A stretch of 64,000 nt of DNA. It comes from JACMQX01 sp040385105. Lineage in GTDB: Bacteria; Pseudomonadota; Gammaproteobacteria; Burkholderiales; Burkholderiaceae_C. A program made the translations under genes and the position numbers. The notes beneath the pieces were generated by a model. That model was not told where the DNA came from, did not search any database, and saw nothing but the letters and a program-made list of their open reading frames with translations. This document shows positions 16,448 to 23,563 of the stretch, piece after piece. Every line of letters begins with the position of its first letter. Positions within the stretch are counted from its first letter, which is position 1. Location: the NCBI GenBank assembly GCA_040385105.1, contig JAZKHY010000004.1, positions 1 through 64,000 of the forward strand, given 5' to 3'.

Positions 16448-16927
16448 TCACCGTGAGTCAGGCGCGTCCGGCGCAGCCTGGCTGCACACTTCATCCAGGT
16501 AAATGAACTCATCACAGGCTGCCACAAACGCCCGCATGGTCGTCCGGTCGCCAAATCCATAGGCCATCAGCCCCCGCTCGCGGATGCGCGCGGCCAGGCC
16601 AATGTAGTCGCTGTCGGACGACACGATGCAAAAGCCGTCCAGGTCGCTGCGCGTGTAGAGCAGCTCCATCGCATCCATGAGCAGCGCCGCGTCGGACGAG
16701 TTCTTGTGCCGCGCATAGCGGAACTGCTGGAAGGGGCGGATGGACAAGGCGTTGAGCAGGTTCTTCCACCGCGTGAGCTGCGTCGTCGTCCAGTCGCCAT
16801 AGGCGCGCTGGATGATGGGCTTGCCGTACTGGCCAATGATCTGCATGAGCTGCGGCGCATGCGCGGCGCGGGCGTTTTCCGCGTCGATGAGTACTGCTAG
16901 TTTTGGGCGACTGGTGATGGTCGGCAT
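16448..16927 (-). CDS. NYN/PIN-like (LabA/DUF88-type) domain protein, predicted nuclease
   Basis: A 159-residue cytoplasmic protein. The start at 16927 (MPTITSRPKLAVLIDAEN) has an AGGACG ribosome site; the open frame extends upstream but that extension looks non-coding. NYN acidic residues are visible: AVLIDAEN, KNSSDAALLMDAMELL and FCIVSSDSDYIGLAARIRE. These fit the metal-binding catalytic site of PIN-like RNases of the LabA/YaiI group, implying cleavage or binding of RNA. Longer members carry an OST-HTH/LOTUS domain after the NYN domain; here the chain ends just after it. Confidence 0.88.
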   Translation of the reverse strand: MPTITSRPKLAVLIDAENARAAHAPQLMQIIGQYGKPIIQRAYGDWTTTQLTRWKNLLNALSIRPFQQFRYARHKNSSDAALLMDAMELLYTRSDLDGFCIVSSDSDYIGLAARIRERGLMAYGFGDRTTMRAFVAACDEFIYLDEVCSQAAPDAPDSR

Positions 16928-17299
16928 GGATGGCGTCCTGTTTGCGAAACTGTGACCAGCGAGACATACGTCTCCCTCTCCATGCAGTTGAAAGAGCAGA
17001 GCTGCAGGGATCTGGAGCCTGCATTCGCAGGCTGCAACTTTGACAACAGTCGTCAGGACGCCAATCCTGATCGCGCCTGAATCAGCGCGACAGAGCAAGT
17101 ATATGGTTCATTTTCAACAAGCTCATTCCGCGCCTGTTGTGCGCTGATGGAAATTGCGCAATCAGTGGTTGCAGAAGCACCCCGGGGAGAGCGCTGCTTG
17201 CTCAAGCCCCAAGCGCCCGCGTGGCTGGCTGCGATGTTCGTCGCGCATGTGCGCTTGGCGCAGCTTTGAAGCCGGCAGCGTCTGAAATGGTTTGAGGAG
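16928..17299. other. Gene-free stretch between the NYN gene and tRNA-Met
   Basis: About 370 bp without a credible gene. It contains a perfect seven-base-pair hairpin AGCCTGC-ATTC-GCAGGCT at 17016-17033, roughly 90 bp upstream of the NYN start codon, and presumably the NYN promoter. Nothing else is recognised. Confidence 0.5.
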
Positions 17300-17376
17300 T
17301 GGTAGGCCGTGTTGGACTTGAACCAACGACCAAAGGATTATGAGTCCTCTGCTCTAACCAACTGAGCTAACGGCCC
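17300..17376 (-). tRNA. tRNA-Met (anticodon CAT), elongator type
   Basis: A complete cloverleaf on the minus strand: acceptor GGGCCGT pairs with ACGGCCT (one G-U), the D arm is TTAGCTCAGTTGGTTAGAGC, the anticodon loop CTCATAA, the T arm GTTGG-TTCAAGT-CCAAC, and CCA is encoded. The CAT anticodon could also belong to a lysidine-modified tRNA-Ile, but the body is of elongator-Met type. Confidence 0.9.
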
Positions 17377-17412
17377 TGACCAGCGGCGATTGTACGGGGC
17401 GTGAAAGGCCTG

Positions 17413-17466
17413 GGCGTTCGGGGCATGGATCCCGGATCAAGTCCGGGATGACAGAGGTGGGGTGAC
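17413..17466 (+). repeat. REP-like palindromic element, copy A
   Basis: A 54-bp unit whose core is ATCCCGGA-TCAAG-TCCGGGAT, an eight-base-pair stem with loop TCAAG. It is nearly identical (five differences) to copy B at 17815-17868. The two copies flank the small gene at 17512-17793 in direct orientation. Confidence 0.85.
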
Positions 17467-17511
17467 ATGTCCTTGGGTATGATTTATCTGTTGTGCCCGC
17501 AGGAGGCTTCC

Positions 17512-17793
17512 ATGCCGAAAATTCTCGTCGCCCTCTTTCTCGCCGCCGTATCCATGCTCGCGCTGGCCGTTGATGCCCGGGATCGCGGCTTCATCAGTCT
17601 CGGCACGCCTGAGGGTGAAGTGCTGTTCAAGATCGGGAAGCCGGATCACGAGGCGATGGTGACGAACCTCAAGGGGCAGCCTGAGGAGAAGACCTGGACC
17701 TACTTCCCTCACTATCGGGACCCGCAGACCCTCACGATCATCACCCTGCGAGCGGGTGTGGTGGCGAATGTTGAGCGGAAGATTGCGCGGTAG
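17512..17793 (+). CDS. Small secreted protein (DUF2845/SmpA-like), function unknown
   Basis: A 93-residue protein. The start at 17512 is chosen because AGGAGG stands six bases before it, and it begins a good signal peptide (MPKILVALFLAAVSMLALA, cleavage near VDARD). The mature part has a repeated small alpha-beta pattern: ISLGTPEGEVLFKIGKPD, then EKTWTYFPHYRDPQTLTIITLRAGVV. It resembles small periplasmic SmpA/DUF2845-like domains, in which a short helix is followed by a sheet. The gene is bracketed by two direct copies of a REP-like element. Function is unknown. Confidence 0.75.
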   Translation: MPKILVALFLAAVSMLALAVDARDRGFISLGTPEGEVLFKIGKPDHEAMVTNLKGQPEEKTWTYFPHYRDPQTLTIITLRAGVVANVERKIAR

Positions 17794-17814
17794 GGGAATG
17801 CCGGGAAGGTGATT

Positions 17815-17868
17815 GGCGTTCGGGGCGTGGATGCCGGATCAAGTCCGGCATGACAGAGTAGGGGTGAC
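17815..17868 (+). repeat. REP-like palindromic element, copy B
   Basis: Core ATGCCGGA-TCAAG-TCCGGCAT. Compared with copy A, a C-G pair in the stem has become G-C, so the stem is kept. It lies just after the small secreted protein gene and before the 3' end of hrcA. Confidence 0.85.
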
Positions 17869-17903
17869 CACTTCTTTTTACCCGGCCGCAGGCCGCTATT
17901 GCG

Positions 17904-18914
17904 TCAGGCCTTGTTGTGGCTGAGCGCGTTGCTCACCAGCCGCGACGTGATATCCACAATCTGGATCATCCTGTCATACGGCATCCGCGTCGGCCCGATG
18001 ACGCCCAGGGTGCCGACCACCTGCCCGTCCACCTCGTACGGCGCGCTCACGATGGACAGTTCCTCAAACGGCACCACCTGGCTTTCACCGCCGATGTAGA
18101 TGCGCACGCCTTCGGCCTTGCTGGATATGTCCAGCAGCCGCATGATCTGGGTCTTCTGCTCGAAGAGTTCAAACGCGCGGCGCAGCTGGCTCATGTCGCT
18201 GGAAAAGTCGCTCACCGAGAGCAGGTTGCGCTCACCGCTGATGACCATGTCGTCCTCGGCCTGCACCATGGCCTCGGAGCTGACGGTCACCGCCGCCTGC
18301 ATGAGCTGCGCTATCTCGCCGCGCAGCGACTCGACCTCGGCCTTGAGCCGCTCGCGCACCTGCTCGATGGCCAGGCCCGCAAAATGCGAGTTGATGTAGT
18401 TGGACGCCTCAATCAGCTGTGACTGCGAGTAGTCCACCTCGGTGAAGATGACGCGGTTCTGCACGTCGCCCTCGGGCGAGACGATGATGACGAGGAACCT
18501 GCGCTCCGACAGCCGCAAAAACTCGATGTGCCGGAACACCGACGTGCGCCGCGGCGCAATCACCACGCCGACGAACTGCGACAGGTTGGACAGCAGCTGC
18601 GCTGCATTGGCGATGACCTTCTGCGGCTGGTCGGCCACGAGCTTGGGGGTGGCGCCAAACTGGTCGCGCTGGGCGGTGAGCATGGTGTCCACAAACAGCC
18701 GGTAGCCGCGCGCGGTGGGGATGCGGCCGGCGGAGGTGTGGGGGCTGACGATCAGGCCCATTTCTTCCAGGTCCGACATCACGTTGCGGATGGTCGCGGG
18801 CGACAGCTCCAGGCCCGATGCCCTGGATAACGTGCGGGAGCCGACGGGCTGCCCGTCGGCAATGTAGCGCTCCACCAGAGCTTTCAGCAACAACTTGGCA
18901 CGGTCGTCGAGCAT
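17904..18914 (-). CDS. hrcA: Heat-inducible transcription repressor HrcA
   Basis: 336 residues, normal family length. It begins with the winged-helix region MLDDRAKLLLKALVERYIADGQPVGSRTLS, continues with SPATIRNVMSDLEEMGLI and HTSAGRIPTARGYR, and has the GAF-like middle and C-terminal part ending VSAPYEVDGQVVGTLGVIGPTRMPYDRMI. HrcA binds CIRCE inverted repeats before groESL and dnaK and represses them until heat draws off GroEL, which is needed for its folding. No CIRCE site is seen in this window. It is divergent from nadK with only 28 bp between the start codons. Confidence 0.97.
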   Translation of the reverse strand: MLDDRAKLLLKALVERYIADGQPVGSRTLSRASGLELSPATIRNVMSDLEEMGLIVSPHTSAGRIPTARGYRLFVDTMLTAQRDQFGATPKLVADQPQKVIANAAQLLSNLSQFVGVVIAPRRTSVFRHIEFLRLSERRFLVIIVSPEGDVQNRVIFTEVDYSQSQLIEASNYINSHFAGLAIEQVRERLKAEVESLRGEIAQLMQAAVTVSSEAMVQAEDDMVISGERNLLSVSDFSSDMSQLRRAFELFEQKTQIMRLLDISSKAEGVRIYIGGESQVVPFEELSIVSAPYEVDGQVVGTLGVIGPTRMPYDRMIQIVDITSRLVSNALSHNKA

Positions 18915-18942
18915 CAGATCATTTTAGTGATGTAATTTGCAA

Positions 18943-19827
18943 ATGAAATCCCGTTTCCGCCAGGTAGCGCTTATCGGCAAGTACCAAGCCTCCAACGCAG
19001 GCACGTCCCGCGTCATCCTGGAGGATATTGCGCATTTCCTCACGGTGCAGGGTTGCGACGTGGTGTTCGAGAAGGACACGGCCGACCTCACCGGCGTCAA
19101 CACCTACCCCGCCCTCACGGTACCAGAGATCGGCGCCCAGGCCGACCTGTGCCTGGTGGTGGGCGGCGACGGCACCATGCTGGGCATCGGCCGGCAGATG
19201 GCACGCTACGGCGTGCCGCTGATAGGCATCAACCAGGGGCGGCTGGGCTTTATCACCGACATCCCGCTGGACAAGTACCAGGCGGCGCTCAGGCCCATGC
19301 TGGCCGGCGAATACGAAGAAGACCACCGCAGCCTGATGCATGCGCGCGTGATGCGCGACGGCCGCTGCGTGTTCGACGCGCTGGCGCTGAACGACGTGGT
19401 GGTCAACCGCGGCGCCACGGCCGGCATGGTCGAGCTGCGCATCGAGGTGGACGGCCGCTTTGTGGCCAGCCAGCGGGCCGACGGGCTGATCATCGCCTCG
19501 CCCACGGGCTCGACGGCCTATGCGCTGTCGGCCGGCGGGCCGCTGCTGCACCCGTCGCTGCCGGGCTTTGTGATGGTGCCGATTGCGCCGCACATGCTGT
19601 CCAACCGGCCCATCGTGCTGGCCGACCCGGTGGAGATTTCCATCGAGGTGGTGGCCGGCCGGGACGCCAGCGCCAACTTCGACATGCAGTCGCTGGCCTC
19701 GCTGCTGCACGGGGACCGCATCATCGTGAAACGCGCTGCGTACACGGCGCGCTTCCTGCACCCCAAGGGCTGGAGCTACTTTGATACATTGCGCGCCAAG
19801 CTTCACTGGAACGAAGGCGTGACCTGA
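18943..19827 (+). CDS. nadK: NAD kinase
   Basis: About 294 residues; ATG at 18943 is preferred, with an in-frame TTG six bases upstream. It has the ATP-NAD kinase motifs VVGGDGTMLG, the NAD-site ALNDVVVNRG and SPTGSTAYALSAGGP. The enzyme phosphorylates NAD to NADP in the cytoplasm. Divergent from hrcA and followed by recN one base after its stop codon; hrcA-nadK-recN is a conserved betaproteobacterial order. The very short divergent spacer leaves little room for a 5' leader. Confidence 0.97.
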   Translation: MKSRFRQVALIGKYQASNAGTSRVILEDIAHFLTVQGCDVVFEKDTADLTGVNTYPALTVPEIGAQADLCLVVGGDGTMLGIGRQMARYGVPLIGINQGRLGFITDIPLDKYQAALRPMLAGEYEEDHRSLMHARVMRDGRCVFDALALNDVVVNRGATAGMVELRIEVDGRFVASQRADGLIIASPTGSTAYALSAGGPLLHPSLPGFVMVPIAPHMLSNRPIVLADPVEISIEVVAGRDASANFDMQSLASLLHGDRIIVKRAAYTARFLHPKGWSYFDTLRAKLHWNEGVT

Positions 19828-19828
19828 C

Positions 19829-21499
19829 ATGACACTCAAACGCATCACCCTGCGCGACTTCGTGATCGTGCGCGAGCTGGAGCTGGACCTGGCGTCCGGC
19901 TTCAGCGTGCTGACCGGCGAGACCGGCGCCGGCAAGTCCATCCTCATCGACGCGCTGCAGCTGGCGCTGGGCGCCCGCGCCGACGCCGTGGTGGTGCGCG
20001 AAGGCGCGGCCCGGGCCGACATCACCGCCGAGTTTGACGCGCCGGCCTCGCTGGCCTTCTGGCTGGAAGAAGCCGGCTACGACGCGGCCGACAGCCTGCT
20101 GCTGCGCCGCACGGTGGACGCGCAGGGCAAGAGCCGCGCCTGGATCAACGGCAGCCCGGCCACCGCCGCGCAGCTGAAGGAAGCCGGCGAGCAGCTGGTG
20201 GACATCCACGGCCAGCATGCCTGGCAGAGCCTGACGCGGCCCGACCAGGTGCGCGCGCTGCTGGACGCCTATGCTGGCGTGAATGTGCAGCCTTTGGGCA
20301 AGCTCTGGCAGGACTGGCGCACGGCGCAAAAGACGTTGGCCGACGCCCGGGCTGCGCAGGACTCGCTGCAGCGCGAACGCGAGCGCCTGGCCTGGCAGAT
20401 TGGCGAGGTCGCCAAGCTGGCGCCGGGTGACGACGAGTGGGACGAACTGAACACCAACCACACCCGCCTGTCCAACGCGCAGGCCCTGCTGGACGCCGCG
20501 CAGGCAGCGCTGACCGCGCTGGAAGATGACGACCAGGGAGCCCTTTCGGGCCTGGTGCGCGCACATGCATCGCTGCAAGGGCAGGAGCATGTGGAGCCGG
20601 AGTTCCGCGCCCTGGCCGAGGTGCTGGCCTCCAGCCTGGCGCAGGCCGAAGACGCCGCGCATTCGCTGCACGCCTGGCTGCGCAAGACCGAGCTGGACCC
20701 GGAGCGCCTGGCCGAGCTGGACGAGCGCATGTCACTGTGGGTGTCGCTCTCGCGCCGGTACAAGCGCACGCCGGCCGAGCTGCCGGCCTTGCTGGCCTCA
20801 TGGGAAGAAGAATTGACCCGGCTTGACGCAGCCGCCGACCTGGCCGCGCTGGAAGCCGCCGACAACAAGGCGCGCGACGCCTACATGGCCGAAGCCCGCA
20901 GCCTGACCAAGGCCCGCACCAGGGCCGCGCCGCAGCTGGCCAAGGCCATCACGCTGGCCATGCAGGGCCTGGGCATGCAGGGCGGCGAATTCCAGGTGGC
21001 GCTGGGCAAGCTGGAGCAGCCGGCCGCCAGCGGGATGGAAGAAGTGGGTTTCCTCGTCGCCGGCCATGCGGGCAGCACGCCGCGGCCGGTGGGCAAGGTG
21101 GCATCGGGCGGGGAGCTGTCGCGCATCGCGCTGGCCATTGCCGTCACCACCAGCCAGCTGGGCACGGCGCAGACACTGATTTTTGACGAAGTGGATTCCG
21201 GCGTGGGCGGTGCGGTGGCCGAGACCGTAGGCCGGCTGATGAAGCAGCTGGGCCGCGACCGTCAGGTCATGGCGGTGACGCACCTGCCGCAGGTGGCGGC
21301 CTGCGCCGACCACCACCTGGTCGTCTCCAAGCGGGCTGACGGCGCGCGCAAGGCTGGAGACGCCGCAAGCGTCGTGAGCACCGTGGCCGCGGTACAGGGC
21401 GAGCAGCGCGTGGCCGAGGTGGCGCGCATGCTGGGCGGCGAGCGGCTGTCGGGCACGACGCTGGCGCATGCCAAGGAAATGCTGGACTTCAAGGGCTGA
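19829..21499 (+). CDS. recN: DNA repair protein RecN
   Basis: 556 residues, SMC-like ATPase of usual length. Walker A GETGAGKSILIDAL is near residues 31-44. A coiled-coil arm occupies about 150-370, rich in Ala, Leu, Glu and Arg. The C-terminal half-site has VASGGELSRIALAI (signature), LIFDEVDSGVGG (Walker B) and VTHLPQVAA. RecN promotes double-strand break repair by recombination, probably holding DNA ends or sisters together. It follows nadK with a one-base gap. Confidence 0.97.
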   Translation: MTLKRITLRDFVIVRELELDLASGFSVLTGETGAGKSILIDALQLALGARADAVVVREGAARADITAEFDAPASLAFWLEEAGYDAADSLLLRRTVDAQGKSRAWINGSPATAAQLKEAGEQLVDIHGQHAWQSLTRPDQVRALLDAYAGVNVQPLGKLWQDWRTAQKTLADARAAQDSLQRERERLAWQIGEVAKLAPGDDEWDELNTNHTRLSNAQALLDAAQAALTALEDDDQGALSGLVRAHASLQGQEHVEPEFRALAEVLASSLAQAEDAAHSLHAWLRKTELDPERLAELDERMSLWVSLSRRYKRTPAELPALLASWEEELTRLDAAADLAALEAADNKARDAYMAEARSLTKARTRAAPQLAKAITLAMQGLGMQGGEFQVALGKLEQPAASGMEEVGFLVAGHAGSTPRPVGKVASGGELSRIALAIAVTTSQLGTAQTLIFDEVDSGVGGAVAETVGRLMKQLGRDRQVMAVTHLPQVAACADHHLVVSKRADGARKAGDAASVVSTVAAVQGEQRVAEVARMLGGERLSGTTLAHAKEMLDFKG

Positions 21500-21524
21500 A
21501 GGCCCGCACCAGGCGCATCGCACC

Positions 21525-22400
21525 ATGACCCTTGAAATCGTCCTCATCACCGGCATGTCGGGCTCGGGCAAATCCGTGGCGCTGCATGCGCTGGAAGACG
21601 CAGGCTACTACTGCGTGGACAACCTGCCCCCAGAGCTTCTGACCTCGTTCGTGGAGCTGGAGCGCAAGCACAGCGCCACCCGCGTGGCCATTGCCATGGA
21701 CGTGCGCAGCGCCACGTCGCTGCCCCTGGTGCCGCAGCAGCTGGCCGCGCTGCGCACGCAGGACGTGGTGCTGAAGTCACTGTTTCTTGACTCGGCCACC
21801 GAGACTTTGGTGCGCCGCTATTCCGAGACGCGGCGCAAGCACCCGCTCTCGCGCGGCGAGACACTGGACCAGCAGCGCGCGCTGACGGACGCCATCGAGC
21901 TGGAGCGCGAGCTGCTGTCGGGCATGCGCGAGCAGTCACACCTGATCGACACCAGCATCATGCGGGCCTCGCAGCTGCAGGGCTATGTCAAGGCGCTGAT
22001 CTCGGCGCCTGCGAGCCAGCTGACCCTGGTGTTCGAGTCGTTCGCCTTCAAGCGCGGCATACCGCTGGACGCCGACTATGTGTTCGACGTGCGCATGCTG
22101 CCCAACCCCTACTACGAGCCCGAGCTGCGGCCACTGACCGGCATGGACGAGCCCGTCGCCAGCTTTCTGGCGCAGCAGGACGACGTGAACCTGATGTACG
22201 CCCACATCGAGCAGTTCCTCAAGCACTGGCTGGAGCCGCTCGCGCGCAACCACAGGAGCTACGTGACGGTGGCCATCGGCTGCACCGGCGGCCAGCACCG
22301 CTCGGTGTACCTGGTGGAGCGGCTGGCCCGCGCCTTCGGCACCGCCCATGGCGGCAGCTGGGTGACGCTGCGGCGGCACCGGGAGCTGGACCACGTTTGA
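21525..22400 (+). CDS. rapZ: RNase adapter / nucleotide-binding protein RapZ (YvcJ family)
   Basis: About 291 residues. The N-terminal P-loop is LITGMSGSGKSVALHALEDAGYYCVDNLPPELL. The C-terminal domain shows GCTGGQHRSVYLVERLA, the hallmark segment of the family. In Escherichia coli RapZ guides RNase E to the sRNA GlmZ and so controls glucosamine-6-phosphate synthesis; in betaproteobacteria the partner RNA is not settled. The start at 21525 (MTLEIVLITG) lies 25 bp after recN; a longer in-frame start would overlap recN and lacks family similarity. Convergent with mutY across an inverted pair of REP-like elements. Confidence 0.95.
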   Translation: MTLEIVLITGMSGSGKSVALHALEDAGYYCVDNLPPELLTSFVELERKHSATRVAIAMDVRSATSLPLVPQQLAALRTQDVVLKSLFLDSATETLVRRYSETRRKHPLSRGETLDQQRALTDAIELERELLSGMREQSHLIDTSIMRASQLQGYVKALISAPASQLTLVFESFAFKRGIPLDADYVFDVRMLPNPYYEPELRPLTGMDEPVASFLAQQDDVNLMYAHIEQFLKHWLEPLARNHRSYVTVAIGCTGGQHRSVYLVERLARAFGTAHGGSWVTLRRHRELDHV

Positions 22401-22411
22401 GTCCATGAATG

Positions 22412-22440
22412 GTCATTGCGGACTTGATCCGCAATCCACG
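22412..22440 (-). repeat. REP-like palindromic element, copy C
   Basis: On the minus strand the core is ATTGCGGA-TCAAG-TCCGCAAT, again an eight-base-pair stem around TCAAG, with two paired changes relative to copy A. It lies directly after the rapZ stop codon and is inverted with respect to copy D. Confidence 0.8.
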
Positions 22441-22472
22441 TGTGCCTGAACCGGTATTGCTTGTTGGCCACC

Positions 22473-22502
22473 ATGGATCCCGGATCAAGTCCGGGATGAC
22501 AG
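22473..22502 (+). repeat. REP-like palindromic element, copy D
   Basis: Core ATCCCGGA-TCAAG-TCCGGGAT, identical to copy A, ending just before the 3' end of mutY. With copy C it forms an inverted pair between convergent genes, as REP doublets often do. Confidence 0.85.
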
Positions 22503-22507
22503 CTCCC

Positions 22508-23563
22508 TCAAGGGTTCTGAAGCAGTTTCCTGATGGGTGCCGGCAGGCCAAGCGCAGGCCACGCGCCTGCATCAAACCACGCACCCTCGCACGCAATGCC
22601 GCCGCCCCATGCCGCCTGCGGCAGCGTCACCTTCACAGGATGCAAATGCAGGTCCTTGTGGGTCAGCACATGCAGGAAAGCCGGCAGGTCTTCCATCTGC
22701 CCGCGGTGCTTCGCGGGCACAGCCTGCGCCAGCGCCTCGTAGCTGTCGAACAGCGGCAGGCAGTACAGGCCTGCCCACACACCCGGCGCAGGCCGCTTGC
22801 CAAGCCAGACGGCACCAGCGGCGGTCTGTGCCCACAGCAGCCAGATGGACTGCGAGCTGCGCTTGAGTTTGCGCGTTTTCACCGGGAAGTCTTCAGGGCG
22901 GCCTTGCGCGAAGGCTGTGCACACTTCATGCACAGGGCAGATCAGGCAGGAAGGGTTGCGCGCCAGGCACACGGTTGCACCCAGGTCCATCAGGCCCTGG
23001 GTGTAGCGGGGCATGGACTCCTTCACGGCCTTGCCGGGCAACAGGTCCGTGGCCTTGTCCCACAGGGCTTTTTCATTCCTGCCCACGGCCAGGTCACCGT
23101 CAAAGCCCAGCACGCGTGTGAGCACCCGCTTGACGTTGCCGTCCAGGATGGCAATGCGCTCGCCGTAGCAGAACGATGCAATCGCGGCTGCCGTCGAGCG
23201 GCCGATGCCGGGCAGGGTCTGCAGCAGTTCGGCGTTGGGCGGGAAGCGCCCGCCATGCTCGCTGACGACCTCCTGGGCGCAGCGGTGCATGTTGCGCGCG
23301 CGGCTGTAGTAGCCCAGGCCGCTCCACAGCGCCATGACGTCGTCCTGGCTGGCGGCGGCAAGCGCCGCCACGTCGGGGAAGCGCTCAAGGAACCGCGCAA
23401 AGTAGTCCAGCACGGTGGACACCTGCGTCTGCTGCAGCATGATCTCCGACAGCCAGACGCGGTAAGGGTCCTGCGTGTTCTGCCAGGGCAGCGTGTTGCG
23501 GCCGTGTGTGGCCTGCCAGCGCACCACGCGGGTGGCAAAGTCCGGCCCCCTCTGCCGGGTCAT
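22508..23563 (-). CDS. mutY: A/G-specific adenine DNA glycosylase MutY
   Basis: 351 residues. The helix-hairpin-helix is LQTLPGIGRSTAAAIASF followed by the catalytic Asp region AILDGNVKRVL. The [4Fe-4S] ligands are in CLARNPSCLICPVHEVC. The C-terminal NUDIX-like domain recognises 8-oxoguanine. It removes adenine mispaired with 8-oxoG, complementing MutM. Its ATG overlaps the stop codon of the dynamin-like gene (ATGA), so it is translated from the mutM-dynamin-mutY operon. Confidence 0.97.
   Translation of the reverse strand: MTRQRGPDFATRVVRWQATHGRNTLPWQNTQDPYRVWLSEIMLQQTQVSTVLDYFARFLERFPDVAALAAASQDDVMALWSGLGYYSRARNMHRCAQEVVSEHGGRFPPNAELLQTLPGIGRSTAAAIASFCYGERIAILDGNVKRVLTRVLGFDGDLAVGRNEKALWDKATDLLPGKAVKESMPRYTQGLMDLGATVCLARNPSCLICPVHEVCTAFAQGRPEDFPVKTRKLKRSSQSIWLLWAQTAAGAVWLGKRPAPGVWAGLYCLPLFDSYEALAQAVPAKHRGQMEDLPAFLHVLTHKDLHLHPVKVTLPQAAWGGGIACEGAWFDAGAWPALGLPAPIRKLLQNP

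Noticed and set aside
15884..17376. tRNA-Met at 17300 as the intact partner of the fragment at 15884
   Set aside because: The two differ at many positions in the anticodon stem, T arm and acceptor, too many for a recent attachment-site duplication.
18915..18942. CIRCE operator in front of hrcA
   Set aside because: The 28-bp spacer has no TTAGCACTC-N9-GAGTGCTAA-like sequence.
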